Assembly: GCA_031283105.1 (NCBI GenBank)
Contig: JAITCL010000038.1
Coordinates: forward strand, 1 to 49,734
Direction of reading: 5' to 3'
DNA: 49,734 nucleotides
From: Treponema sp.
GTDB taxonomy: Bacteria; Spirochaetota; Spirochaetia; Treponematales; Breznakiellaceae
The position numbers were made by a program, and so were the translations under genes. Under the pieces are notes generated by a model. It saw only the letters and a program-made list of their open reading frames with translations, was not told the DNA's origin and made no database searches. The number at the start of each line of letters is the position of its first letter. Position 1 is the stretch's first letter. Shown piece by piece: positions 7,931 to 17,350 of this stretch.

Positions 7931-9798
7931 CGCCTTCCTACAACAACGATCCCCGGCAGGGCGGATCGGAAACCCGCATCAGCCTTTTGCGGATTCTTTT
8001 TCTTGCGCTGTTTTGCGTTTATGGCCTGCGCCTCTTTAATATGCAGATACTTTCCGGCGAACAGTACCGTTCCCATGCCCAGGACATTTCCCGCCGCACG
8101 GAAATATTGCCGTCCCAGCGGGGGGAGATTTATGACCGCAGCTACACCCATGCTCTGGCGCTGAACGCCGATTCCTTTGCGGTCAGCATTGTTCCCGGCG
8201 AAGTCCCCCGCGGCCAAATACCGGAACTGATAGCCAGTGTCGCGGCGGTTCTGGAAATCCCCGCGGACGAAATAGAGGCAAAAATACCCTCCCGCTACTA
8301 CCACCTGTATCAGCCGGTGGAAATAGCGGTCAATGTCCCCTACCAGTTGATAGCTGCCCTTGCCGAGCGGAAAGATTCCCTGCCGGGCGTTTCATGGAAC
8401 AGCAAGCCGGTACGAAATTATGTTGATATAGGAAGCCTTTCCCACATTGTAGGATATGTCGGCGACATAACCAGAGATGAATTGACCCAACTGTACAATC
8501 AGGGCTACCACCAGGGAGACGTAATCGGGAAAACGGGAATAGAGCGCCAGTATGACGATTTGCTGAAAGGCAAAGAAGGCAGGGAAACAAGAACGGTCGA
8601 TGTACGGGGCAAGAGAGTCGCCGGTCACGGGGAGCGCGTTCCTCCCGAAATGGGAAAAAATCTGGTGCTGACCATTGACCGGCGGATTCAAACGCTGGCG
8701 GAAGAGGCTCTGGGAGAGCGGATTGGCGCTGTGGTGGTGATGCGTCCCGCCACGGGGGAAATACTTGCCCTCGTTTCATATCCCTGGTTCGACCCCAATA
8801 TTTTTACCAGAGGGGAACGCGACGTGTATCAAACTCTGGTCAGCGATCCCAACAAGCCGTTTATCAACCGGGTGATACAGTCAAGTTACCCTCCCGCCTC
8901 AACTTTTAAGGTGATAATGACCACGGGGATACTGGCGGAAAACGCCTTTCCCGTTGACCGGCTTGTCGATTGTCCCGGTGAAATTGAATACGGCAACCGG
9001 CAGTGGCGCTGCCATGTACGCCGTCCCGGTCACGGACGGATGAACCTGCACCGGGCAATGGCCCAGTCCTGCGACATTTATTATTGGCAGGTCGGGCGCG
9101 ACGCTCTGGGTGCGGAACGGATTGTTTCGTATGCTAAAGATTACGGTTTTGGCGCGGTGACCGGCATTGACCTTCCCGGCGAAATAGAAGGTTTTATTCC
9201 CACTCCCCAGTGGAAAACCCGGCGCTTCCACGAGAAGTGGCTGGGCGGCGATACGATGAATATGTCCATTGGGCAAGGTTATACTCTGGTAACGCCCATC
9301 CAGATGGCCAACATGGTGTCGATGGTGGTGAATAACGGCAGGGTATATAAACCCTATGTGCTTAAAGAAGTGAGAGACCCGGTTTCGGGGGCGATAGAAC
9401 ACCAGACAATGCCGGAGCTGCTCCATAAAAGCGACATTGATCCCAAAATTTTTGAAGCCGTCCGGCGGGATATGCGGGGGGTAATCAGCGAAGGAACCGC
9501 CCAATTTCCCCTGAATATTAAAACCGTTGAAATTGCCGGTAAAACGGGAACCGGCGAAGTGGGTCTGCCGGATCGCTGGCATTCATGGTTTGCCGCCTAT
9601 GCGCCCTATACGACCAATAATCCCGAAGAGCAGATTGTCGTGTCCATTATTGTGGAAGCGGCAAATCCCTGGGAGTGGTGGGCGCCCTATGCGTCGGCAA
9701 TTATCTTTCAGGGAATTTTTGCGGGGCAAAATTGCGATGAGGCGGTGCAGAGTCTGGGGCTGCGTTATATGATGCCGGTACAGGGGCGCAGGGAATGA
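7927..9798 (+). CDS. mrdA: Penicillin-binding protein 2 (MrdA), elongation transpeptidase
   Basis: This 623-residue class B penicillin-binding protein crosslinks peptidoglycan in the elongasome. One membrane anchor lies at about 20-38, followed by a dimerisation domain (LPSQRGEIYDRS). The transpeptidase motifs are present: STFK with catalytic Ser325, SCD at 381-383 and KTG at 539-541. The start is GTG at 7927, overlapping the mreD stop by 4 bases. It overlaps rodA by 4 bases; PBP2 and RodA work as a pair. Confidence 0.96.
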   Translation: MTPSYNNDPRQGGSETRISLLRILFLALFCVYGLRLFNMQILSGEQYRSHAQDISRRTEILPSQRGEIYDRSYTHALALNADSFAVSIVPGEVPRGQIPELIASVAAVLEIPADEIEAKIPSRYYHLYQPVEIAVNVPYQLIAALAERKDSLPGVSWNSKPVRNYVDIGSLSHIVGYVGDITRDELTQLYNQGYHQGDVIGKTGIERQYDDLLKGKEGRETRTVDVRGKRVAGHGERVPPEMGKNLVLTIDRRIQTLAEEALGERIGAVVVMRPATGEILALVSYPWFDPNIFTRGERDVYQTLVSDPNKPFINRVIQSSYPPASTFKVIMTTGILAENAFPVDRLVDCPGEIEYGNRQWRCHVRRPGHGRMNLHRAMAQSCDIYYWQVGRDALGAERIVSYAKDYGFGAVTGIDLPGEIEGFIPTPQWKTRRFHEKWLGGDTMNMSIGQGYTLVTPIQMANMVSMVVNNGRVYKPYVLKEVRDPVSGAIEHQTMPELLHKSDIDPKIFEAVRRDMRGVISEGTAQFPLNIKTVEIAGKTGTGEVGLPDRWHSWFAAYAPYTTNNPEEQIVVSIIVEAANPWEWWAPYASAIIFQGIFAGQNCDEAVQSLGLRYMMPVQGRRE

Positions 9799-11102
9799 GG
9801 CCGAAAGATCTGCTTGAAATTGATTTTGTTATTCTCCTGCCGGTGATAGCGCTGATGGTGCTGGGCATACTGTTCATTTATTCATCGGGAACAAGTTCTA
9901 CCAGCGCTCTGGCTTCCACTGAATATATACGCCAGATTATATGGGCTTCTATCGGATTGATTATGGCTTTGGCATTGGCTCTGGTCAATTACCGCCGTTC
10001 TTACGACGTTGCCCTGTACCTGTACCTTATTATTCTGGTTCCCCTGTTGTACACCTGTGTTTTTGGCCGGGTGGTTCATGGCACCCGCTGGCTCAGGATA
10101 GGCATCTTTGGCATTCAGACATCAGAATTTGCAAAAATTTCTACCATTGTTTTTCTGGCGCGTTATCTGACAGACACGCGGCTCAGCGGAAATATTTTTG
10201 GCCGTTTTTTAACATCCTGTTTTATCGTACTTGTTCCGATGGGAATTGTGCTGGTGCAGCCGGATTTGGGCACCTCGCTGGTGTTTATCCCGATACTGCT
10301 TTCCATGACGTTTGTCGCCGGCGTATCAACCCGTTATATTTTGTTTTTAATTTCCTGCATTTTGCTGACCGGCCTCTTAACGGTTCTTCCGTTCTGGCAG
10401 ACCTACATTCTGCGGAGATCCATGCCCGCCATTATCATGCTGACCAATCCCCGCCTTATCGTCATTATTATTCTTGCCCTGGGACTTATCATGGCGATTG
10501 CCCTGTTTGGTCATCTGAAATACAAGAAGCGGTATTTTTACTGGCTGCTGTACGCTGCCGCGATTATTGTTTTGTCGCTGGGCGCTTCTTATGCCGCGCG
10601 CAGGGTGTTAAAAAATTACCAGATCATGCGGCTCATCGTATTTCTTGACCCCAATGTGGATCCGCGGGGCGCGGGCTGGAATATTATCCAGTCCGTTACC
10701 GCCATCGGCGCGGGCGGCTTTACCGGTAAGGGATATTTACAGGGTACCCAAAGCCATTACCGCTTCCTTCCCGAACAAAGCACCGATTTTATTTTTTCGA
10801 TATTTTCCGAAGAAATGGGATTTATCGGCGGGATTGCGGTTTTTATTTTGTTTCTGATTATCTGTCTGCGTCTTTTGCGAATCATAAAAATAACCGCCGA
10901 TCCTTTTGCCGCCTATATCTGCGCCGGACTGGTCGGCGTATACAGTTTTCATTTTTTGGTTAATATCGGTATGACGATGGGCATTATGCCGGTTACCGGC
11001 ATCCCCCTGCTGTTTATGTCTTACGGGGGTTCTTCTTTAATGTCGGCAATGCTGGGAATAGGGCTGGCCCTGAGTATACATGTCAGAAGGTACAGCCATT
11101 AA
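9795..11102 (+). CDS. rodA: Peptidoglycan glycosyltransferase RodA (SEDS family)
   Basis: The 435-residue polytopic membrane protein polymerises lipid II into glycan strands together with PBP2. SEDS-family signatures include the region GAGGFTGKGYLQGTQS, then FLPEQSTDFIFSIFSEEMGFIGG, and the C-terminal GIPLLFMSYGGSSLMSAMLGIGL. It is slightly longer than many RodA proteins because of extra hydrophobic segments in the middle (about 215-260). The 3' end overlaps the next gene by 23 bases, so translation is coupled. Confidence 0.95.
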   Translation: MRPKDLLEIDFVILLPVIALMVLGILFIYSSGTSSTSALASTEYIRQIIWASIGLIMALALALVNYRRSYDVALYLYLIILVPLLYTCVFGRVVHGTRWLRIGIFGIQTSEFAKISTIVFLARYLTDTRLSGNIFGRFLTSCFIVLVPMGIVLVQPDLGTSLVFIPILLSMTFVAGVSTRYILFLISCILLTGLLTVLPFWQTYILRRSMPAIIMLTNPRLIVIIILALGLIMAIALFGHLKYKKRYFYWLLYAAAIIVLSLGASYAARRVLKNYQIMRLIVFLDPNVDPRGAGWNIIQSVTAIGAGGFTGKGYLQGTQSHYRFLPEQSTDFIFSIFSEEMGFIGGIAVFILFLIICLRLLRIIKITADPFAAYICAGLVGVYSFHFLVNIGMTMGIMPVTGIPLLFMSYGGSSLMSAMLGIGLALSIHVRRYSH

Positions 11103-13512
11103 CACCGGGTATGTTGATCCTGTTAATGATTTAGGGGCGCTTCTGTTGGAGGTGGAAAAACCCGCCCGCTATACAGGCGGCGAATACGGACGCCTTGCCC
11201 GCCGGGACGCTCCCCTGCAAACCCTTATCGCTTTTCCCGACCTCTACGAAATTGGAATGTCCAATCAGGCCCTGCGGATAATCTACAACGGTCTTAACCG
11301 GATTCCCGGCGTTTCCTGCGACCGCGCCTTTGCCCCCGCGCCGGATTTTGAGCGGCTGCTCCGCGAGCGGGGTCTGCCGCTGTACGGCCTGGATACCGGC
11401 GTCAGTTTAAAAAACCTCGACCTCCTGCTGTTTACCTTGGGCTATGAACTGGGAATATCCGGCATTCTTGCCATACTTGACGTTTCCGGTATCCCCCTGC
11501 GTTCAGACCAGCGCGGCGAACATGATCCGCTGATAATAGCCGGAGGGCCCGCCGTGTCCAATCCCCTGCCCTACAGCGCCTTTATCGACGCTTTCTGGAT
11601 AGGCGAGGCGGAAGCGGGTTTTTTTGATTTAGCGCAAGAATTATTAACCATACGACAAAACGGCGGAAGCCGCGCCGCCCTGTTTGAGCGTATAAAGAAT
11701 CATCCCCATATATGGGTAAAGGGAAAGGAACGGGCTGTCCGCGCCGTGGATTCCTGTTTTGCCCGGCGGGAAACAGCGTCTTCTTTAGAAGTTGCAGTAT
11801 ATCCCGTTCCCAGCATGAAAACCGTGCAGCACCACGGCATACTTGAAATTATGCGGGGCTGTCCCAACGGCTGCCGTTTTTGTCACGCGGGGTACTGGTA
11901 CCGCCCGATGCGGCAAAAAACGCAGGACGCCCTTGTCCGCGAAGCAGAGGCTTTCATTACCCGGGGCGGTTACCGCGAGATAAGCCTTTCCTCGCTTTCC
12001 AGCGGAGACTATGCCGGCATTGGGGAACTGGTTGATGCTTTGAACCGGCGTTTTTCCGGCAGACACGTTTCGTTTCAACTGCCTTCGCTGCGGGTATCAA
12101 GTTTTTCCCTTTCCCTGCTGGAAAAAATTTCCCAAACACGCAAAAGCGGCCTGACCTTTGCCGTTGAAACCCCCCGCGACTTTTGGCAGTTGGCAATCAA
12201 CAAGCAGGTAACGGAAGATTCGGTGGTGGAGATTTTAAAAGAAGCGAAACGAAACGGTTGGCGCGGGGCAAAATTTTATTTTATGATCGGCCTGCCCGTT
12301 CCTGCCGGGGAATATTCCGAAGAAGTTGAAATTGTTAATTTTATTACTGCTGTTGCCCGCAAGACCTCCATGCACTTCAATGTTAATGTGGGGATATTTG
12401 TACCCAAACCCCACACACCCTACCAGTGGGCGCGGCAAATTGACAGCGAGAGCGCCGCCGCAAAACTTGAATTTATCCGCTCGCGGCTTAAACCTCTGGG
12501 ACACAAGGTAAGCGTTTCCGATCCTTTCGTGTCCATGCTGGAGGGTATCTTGAGCCGGGGAGACGCGCGCGCGGGGGATTTGGTTGAGCAGGCGTTCCGC
12601 GCGGGGAGCAGGCTTGACGCATGGCAGGAATTTATCGCCAAAGACGTCTGGCGGGGCATACTGGAACACCATGCGGCGCTTACCGGTGAATTTCTTGCTG
12701 AAAAAAATATTGAAGCCCCGCCGCCCTGGCAACATATTCTTTCCGGCGTTTCATCGGCGTATCTGCGCACGGAATTTGAAAAATCCCATAAAGCCGCATT
12801 AAGCCCCCCTTGTGCGGAAAACTGCACCGCCCCCTGCGGCGTTTGCAAGCGCGATACCGGCATTATGCGCAACGAAAACTCTTGCGGCGCGGAAAGTCCC
12901 GAACATCCGCCTGAACCGGAAAATACCGCCCACAGCGATCCCGCCATTTGGCGGCTTCTGTTCAGTTTTACCAAAGAGGGCAGCGCCGTCTTTCACGGGC
13001 ATTTAAGTCTTATAGAAATTTTTTCCATGGCGATGGGCCGCGCCGGTCTGGACGTGCTCTACACCCAGGGCTTTAACCCCCTGGCAAAAATGGAGATTGT
13101 TTCCCCCCTGTCCATCGGTATCGCCGCCGGCGCGGAAATGGCCGCCGTAGAATTTTCCCATGAATTTTCCCCCGGCGAATTTACGGAAAAAATGAACGCC
13201 GCCCTGATTGAAGGCATAAGGGTTAACCGGGCGGAGATTTACCGTATCCCCGGCGGCAGCAAAAAACACTCGCTTTCCTCCCTGCTCTGGGGCTTTGGTT
13301 ACGCCGACCCGGACGGTGAAACAGCGTATGTACCAGCATCGGAGGAAAAGGCCTACCGTAAAAAACACCTGGACGCGGGGGCTGCGCTTTTTTCACTGCA
13401 CCGTACCTGTGTGCTGGCAAAAAACATCATCATCGACGATTCAAAACAGTCCGCGGCCTTACCCTGGGCATCATATTTTGACGTATACCGGCATTTGTAT
13501 ATGACCATATAA
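11080..13512 (+). CDS. TIGR03960-type radical SAM protein fused to a TIGR03936/DUF2344 domain
   Basis: The 810-residue protein has an N-terminal part (about 1-240) resembling the B12-binding-like region of TIGR03960 proteins. Next comes a radical SAM core with GCPNGCRFCHAGYWYRP, whose CxxxCxxC cysteines bind the 4Fe-4S cluster. From about 625 onward (WRLLFSFTKEGSAVFHGHLSLIEIFSMAMGRAG, in pieces) is the 'radical SAM-linked' DUF2344 domain, often a separate gene elsewhere. A cysteine-rich joint at about 580-605 (CAENCTAPCGVC) could hold a metal. The start ATG lies inside rodA. The reaction is not known; in other bacteria the family is a neighbour of ribonuclease G, which is absent here. Confidence 0.88.
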   Translation: MSEGTAINTGYVDPVNDLGALLLEVEKPARYTGGEYGRLARRDAPLQTLIAFPDLYEIGMSNQALRIIYNGLNRIPGVSCDRAFAPAPDFERLLRERGLPLYGLDTGVSLKNLDLLLFTLGYELGISGILAILDVSGIPLRSDQRGEHDPLIIAGGPAVSNPLPYSAFIDAFWIGEAEAGFFDLAQELLTIRQNGGSRAALFERIKNHPHIWVKGKERAVRAVDSCFARRETASSLEVAVYPVPSMKTVQHHGILEIMRGCPNGCRFCHAGYWYRPMRQKTQDALVREAEAFITRGGYREISLSSLSSGDYAGIGELVDALNRRFSGRHVSFQLPSLRVSSFSLSLLEKISQTRKSGLTFAVETPRDFWQLAINKQVTEDSVVEILKEAKRNGWRGAKFYFMIGLPVPAGEYSEEVEIVNFITAVARKTSMHFNVNVGIFVPKPHTPYQWARQIDSESAAAKLEFIRSRLKPLGHKVSVSDPFVSMLEGILSRGDARAGDLVEQAFRAGSRLDAWQEFIAKDVWRGILEHHAALTGEFLAEKNIEAPPPWQHILSGVSSAYLRTEFEKSHKAALSPPCAENCTAPCGVCKRDTGIMRNENSCGAESPEHPPEPENTAHSDPAIWRLLFSFTKEGSAVFHGHLSLIEIFSMAMGRAGLDVLYTQGFNPLAKMEIVSPLSIGIAAGAEMAAVEFSHEFSPGEFTEKMNAALIEGIRVNRAEIYRIPGGSKKHSLSSLLWGFGYADPDGETAYVPASEEKAYRKKHLDAGAALFSLHRTCVLAKNIIIDDSKQSAALPWASYFDVYRHLYMTI

Positions 13513-13757
13513 ACCAGCCGGAGGGAGCGCTACGGGTGAACGGGGGGCTATGCGAATGAGAAAGCAGGGAAGAATTTTCACCACGGAGGACACGGAGAAA
13601 GAAGGGGAAATTGTTGTTTGAAATCTAATCGTGAGCCTTACGAAAAGATAACGGACAAAAACCTTTTCTTTTCCCTTTTGTATTTTTGTGTGTAATTCTT
13701 GGGACTAAATTATAAAATTTTAGTTGTTACAAAGTAGTAGAACCGTCTTTTTTTCCC
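13513..13757. other. Intergenic stretch with dispersed repeats
   Basis: No gene is seen. Bases 13516-13536 (CAGCCGGAGGGAGCGCTACGGG-type) repeat a module also present, inverted, near 3545-3572. Bases 13542-13607 carry the ACCACGGAGGACACGGAG repeat, which recurs inverted at 23019-23100. The remainder is AT-rich and leads into the 33-bp array. Confidence 0.55.
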
Positions 13758-14120
13758 TACAAAAAGGTGCTACAAGCAATACATTTTCATTATAAAAAAG
13801 TGCGAGAATGGTCTTATTTTCCATATAAAAAGGTGCAATATCTGTCCATTTTTCCCTATAAAAAGGTGTTACAACCACCTTATTTTCATTATAAAAAGGT
13901 GCAATAGCTGTCTATTTTTCCCTATAAAAACGTGTTACATCCGTCTCTTTTTCCTTATAAAAAGGTGCAATACCTGCCCATTTTTCCCTATAAAAACGTG
14001 TTACAACCACCTTATTTTCATTATAAAAAGGTGCAATAGCTGCCTCTTTTTCCCTATAAAAAGGTGTGAAAACCTTCTCATTTTCCCTTGAAAAAGGTGC
14101 AAACTCATAATATATTTATA
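13758..14120. repeat. Exact 33-bp tandem repeat, 11 units
   Basis: Units begin with TATAAAAAGGTG (or a one- to three-base variant) at 13758, 13791, 13824, 13857, 13890, 13923, 13956, 13989, 14022, 14055 and 14088: eleven units with exactly 33 bases between starts. Two sub-types alternate, one continuing CAATA-CTG and one continuing TTACAACC. Units 3-5 and 7-9 match almost base for base, giving a higher-order 132-bp repeat. The first, second and last units are the most diverged. Both strands contain an open frame across most of the array but neither has a start codon, so I treat it as non-coding. No spacers of CRISPR type exist. Confidence 0.9.
14088..14116 (+). promoter_or_regulatory. Promoter in the last repeat unit, probable leaderless start
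   Basis: TTGAAA at 14088-14093 and TATATT at 14111-14116 are separated by exactly 17 bases. The predicted transcription start falls at or beside the ATG at 14123. No Shine-Dalgarno sequence precedes that ATG, which fits a leaderless mRNA. The -35 box arises where the last repeat unit has TTGAAA instead of TATAAA. Confidence 0.6.
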
Positions 14121-14122
14121 GC

Positions 14123-15457
14123 ATGCAAAGGAAAGAGATACATTCCCTGTTAGCATGGAAAAATTCACCCGGCAGGAAACCCCTGCTGCTCAAAGGCGCA
14201 CGGCAGGTCGGTAAAACCTGGCTAATGAAGGAATTCGGAAAAACTGCCTACCGTAACACGGTGTATATTGATTTTTTCAATAACCTGCGGGCGCGGCAGA
14301 TATTTGACGGCGATCTTAAGCCCTTGCGTATCATTGAAGAATTGGGGTTTATCACAGGCGAATCTATTTCCCCGGGAGAAACACTGATTATTTTTGATGA
14401 AATTCAGGAATGTAACCGGAGCCTCAATTCCCTGAAATATTTCTGCGAAGAAGCGCCGGAATACCACATTATCGCGGCAGGCAGTTTTCTGGGCATTGCG
14501 CTGCACGAGAATGAATCTTTTCCGGTTGGGAAAACCGACAACCTCACTTTGCACCCATTAACATTTTCCGAATTCCTTAACGCCCTGGGCGAACAGCAGC
14601 TTATTACCGCAATTGAAAACCGGAAGCCGCGCCTGACCGCTCTGGTGAAGGACGAACTTTCAAAATATCTGAAATACTATTTCTATGTCGGCGGAATGCC
14701 CGAAGTCGCGCTTGCTTTTGCCAAAGAAAAAAATTTTAAGGCTATACGAAAAATACAAAAAAGAATCATCAGCAATTACGAAGATGATTTTTCAAAGCAC
14801 ATTGGCATGGGGTCTTCCGAAAAGGTGATACGCCTCTGGAATTCCATTCCACGTCAGTTAGCCAGAGAAATGAAAAAATTTGTCTATACCGATGTAAAGC
14901 CCGGCGCAAAGTCACGCGATTACCGTTCTTCGCTGTTTTGGCTTATCAAATGCGGACTGGTACATGAAGTTAACCGCATTACCCTGCCCCACTATCCCCT
15001 TGCAAGTTACGCCGAACCTGACCATTTCAAATTGTATATGCTGGACATTGGCCTTCTCTCCGCCATGTCCGGCCTGGACATTGAGGCTTTTCTGGACCGC
15101 GACGCGGCTGTCTTTGATCATTTCCACGGGGCGCTGGCGGAACAATATGTGCTGGGGGAATTAAAGGCTCTGGGAGACATACCAATTTTTTATTGGGCGC
15201 GGGAAGGATCGGCAAAAGCGGAAGTAGATTTTATTATTCAATTTGGAAACAAGGTAATTCCCCTTGAAGTAAAAGCGGAAAGAAATTTAAAAGCAAAAAG
15301 CCTGAAATCATTTATAAATATTTATAATCCCCCAATGGCAGTCCGTTCATCCATGTCGGATTTAGGGCGCGGCAATTATGCAGACTGCGTTATTCACGAT
15401 ATTCCTTTGTACATGATTAGCGGCCTGGAGTCCGTTATAAGCCAGCCGCCGCCGTAA
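14123..15457 (+). CDS. AAA+ ATPase with DUF4143 domain
   Basis: The 444-residue protein belongs to the AAA_14/DUF4143 family of ATP-binding proteins. The Walker A motif is GARQVGKT at 25-32, Walker B is TLIIFDEIQEC with D92 and E93, and the C-terminal DUF4143 part ends in a PD-(D/E)XK-like pattern (EVDF at 367-370, then EVK at 382-384). Family members are common in accessory DNA and some are suspected in defence or mobile functions; the exact role is unknown. The N-terminus (MQRKEIHSLLAWKN) matches the usual family start. It ends 8 bases before the convergent CPBP gene, with no terminator between them. Confidence 0.85.
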   Translation: MQRKEIHSLLAWKNSPGRKPLLLKGARQVGKTWLMKEFGKTAYRNTVYIDFFNNLRARQIFDGDLKPLRIIEELGFITGESISPGETLIIFDEIQECNRSLNSLKYFCEEAPEYHIIAAGSFLGIALHENESFPVGKTDNLTLHPLTFSEFLNALGEQQLITAIENRKPRLTALVKDELSKYLKYYFYVGGMPEVALAFAKEKNFKAIRKIQKRIISNYEDDFSKHIGMGSSEKVIRLWNSIPRQLAREMKKFVYTDVKPGAKSRDYRSSLFWLIKCGLVHEVNRITLPHYPLASYAEPDHFKLYMLDIGLLSAMSGLDIEAFLDRDAAVFDHFHGALAEQYVLGELKALGDIPIFYWAREGSAKAEVDFIIQFGNKVIPLEVKAERNLKAKSLKSFINIYNPPMAVRSSMSDLGRGNYADCVIHDIPLYMISGLESVISQPPP

Positions 15458-15464
15458 AAAATTT

Positions 15465-16115
15465 CTATGCCGTACCCATGACATATACCATAACATTATA
15501 CAGGGCATGGCCAAACGCTATGCCATGCAGGGAACGGAAGCGTAAAAAAATAAAAGCAAGCACGACGCCCGAAAGCGCCGCGTTCAGAAATCCCCAGGGG
15601 CCTTCATAGATATGGCACAGCGAAAACGACACCACGGAAACCAAAACCGCGCGGTGGGGGCCAAACCCCATTTCTTTCCGTTTTGACAGCAGGTAAAACC
15701 GAAAAAAACTCTCTTCAAGGTAAGCGGTGCTGATACAGGAAATAATCAATATGATCCATGAGATAAATTCTTGCGGAGGCAGAAACCGGGAACCGGAAGG
15801 AATTTCATTAAAATGACGGGAAGCTATTGAAATGGTCAGGCCGATAAGTATGAGGGCGGGAGGCGCCATGACCGCGGGGATAAAATCCCTTTTCCCCGGA
15901 AGGGTAATGCCCCATTCTTTTAAACTTTTTACCTTGAGCAGGAGATACCAGACAAGGGCCAGTGAGGGGATATTATACAAAAAAATCCGGGCGGTTTCGG
16001 CCAGCGTGGAAAATTCTACGGCATTTTCCGCCGCTTCTCCCGACAGCATGGATCCGGTAGAAATACGGAAAAAAAGAACGGCATATAGTATCAAAGGTTC
16101 GATAAATGTATTCAT
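15465..16115 (-). CDS. CPBP family intramembrane metalloprotease
   Basis: The 216-residue membrane protein carries the CPBP/Abi motifs: EESFFRF (EExxxR), a histidine in FSLCHIYEGPWGFLNA, and the final FGHALYN (HxxxN). These residues form the active site of Rce1-type intramembrane endopeptidases. About six membrane segments are predicted by eye. The start is taken at the ATG at 16115, with GGGAAAG just upstream; a TTG at 16130 extends the frame by five residues without a better site. It is divergent from the PilZ gene, with CTATAATTATAG (16145-16156), which offers a TATAAT box on each strand, between them. Substrate unknown. Confidence 0.85.
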   Translation of the reverse strand: MNTFIEPLILYAVLFFRISTGSMLSGEAAENAVEFSTLAETARIFLYNIPSLALVWYLLLKVKSLKEWGITLPGKRDFIPAVMAPPALILIGLTISIASRHFNEIPSGSRFLPPQEFISWIILIISCISTAYLEESFFRFYLLSKRKEMGFGPHRAVLVSVVSFSLCHIYEGPWGFLNAALSGVVLAFIFLRFRSLHGIAFGHALYNVMVYVMGTA

Positions 16116-16171
16116 ACAAGGCTTTCCCAATTACAATATATTCGCTATAATTATAGTGGTGAGGTAAAATT

Positions 16172-17329
16172 TTGACTATACTGGTTATAGCAGTAATAGT
16201 GCTTGGACTGCTTTTTTTTGTGGTTTCCCGTTCAAAAAAAGAGGGGGGGGCAAGCTGGGTACAGTTCTTTGTTAAAGGCAGGGAAGCGGGTTTTTCCTTC
16301 AAAGAAACAGAAATGCTCCGCCATCTTGCCATTCAATGCAACCTTGAATTCCCCAATACCCTTTTTGAGTCCCAAAGCCAGCTTGACAAATGTATCCATT
16401 CACTGGTTCGGAGCGTTAAGATGTCCGGCGAGAATGAGGAACAGGGAGCCCAGGATTTTCTTTCCAAACTGTACGACTACCGTAAAAAAATCGAAATCGA
16501 CAAATCCGCGATAAGAAACAGCATTTCCAATTCCCGTAATATAAGCGAAAGCCAGACGCTGAGGGTTCTTGTTGCCGGAAGCGGGGTTTTCAGGTCTCAT
16601 GTTATAAAAAATACCAACGAATATATGACCATCTCCCGTCCGGTAAATAAAAAGAATCCTTCCAATATGCCCTGGATAGGAACGAAAATTTCGGTTTATT
16701 TCTGGAGGGAAGATGACGCGGGTTATGTATTTGATTCAGAGGTGATTGATGAAGTTTATTCACTGGGGTTTCCTGCGCTTAAAATAATACAGGGTGAATC
16801 GCTTTTCAGGACACAGAAACGCAAATCCATCAGAACAAAATTGCACAAAGCGGCTTTTCTTTACCTTGTTCCGGCCCATGAGCCGCCGCATAAAATAGAA
16901 ATTGATCCGGGCCTCAAATGCTTTCTGGAGGATATCTCCGATACCGGCTGCGCGGTTACCGTAGGCGGCAAGGCTGATCCGGGTTTAAGGGTTAAAGTTC
17001 AGTTTGCACTGAGTAACGCCGCTGTGTGCATGACCGGCACTGTCCGTTCAACAGAATTCAAGGAAGATGCCAACCGCTCGACTCTGCACATAGAAGCGGA
17101 AACCCTGCCCATAGAAATACGAAACCATATTCTGGGCGAAGTATTTGGCCTGCTGCCGGAGGAAGACGAGGATGAATTGCCGTTCCGTGTCCTGGACGGT
17201 GAAACGGCAAGTTCCGGTACGGATGGCGGTTCTGCGGACATTGAACAGGGCGGCGATCTATCTGCGGATTTGGACGGCGCCATATCCAGTAATGTGACTG
17301 TCAGCGTGGCTGATGCGGAAATCCAATGA
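16172..17329 (+). CDS. PilZ-domain c-di-GMP receptor protein with N-terminal membrane anchor
   Basis: The 385-residue protein begins with one membrane segment (about 2-19). A helical cytoplasmic part follows, then a YcgR-N-like beta domain and a PilZ domain. The c-di-GMP binding signatures are RKSIR (R217-R221, RxxxR) and DISDTG (254-259, D/NxSxxG). The last 60 residues are acidic and low in complexity. Spirochaete relatives act in motility or surface control, but the specific output here is unknown. The start is TTG at 16172 with GGTGAGG about 8 bases upstream. Its TGA is 21 bases ahead of the ComEC-like gene. Confidence 0.85.
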   Translation: MTILVIAVIVLGLLFFVVSRSKKEGGASWVQFFVKGREAGFSFKETEMLRHLAIQCNLEFPNTLFESQSQLDKCIHSLVRSVKMSGENEEQGAQDFLSKLYDYRKKIEIDKSAIRNSISNSRNISESQTLRVLVAGSGVFRSHVIKNTNEYMTISRPVNKKNPSNMPWIGTKISVYFWREDDAGYVFDSEVIDEVYSLGFPALKIIQGESLFRTQKRKSIRTKLHKAAFLYLVPAHEPPHKIEIDPGLKCFLEDISDTGCAVTVGGKADPGLRVKVQFALSNAAVCMTGTVRSTEFKEDANRSTLHIEAETLPIEIRNHILGEVFGLLPEEDEDELPFRVLDGETASSGTDGGSADIEQGGDLSADLDGAISSNVTVSVADAEIQ

Positions 17330-17350
17330 CGGCTAACGGTCTCCCTGACT

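Noticed and set aside
13758-14120. CRISPR array or repeat-protein gene
   Set aside because: The repeats are contiguous with no spacers, and neither open frame has a start codon; the minus-strand frame also has an internal stop.
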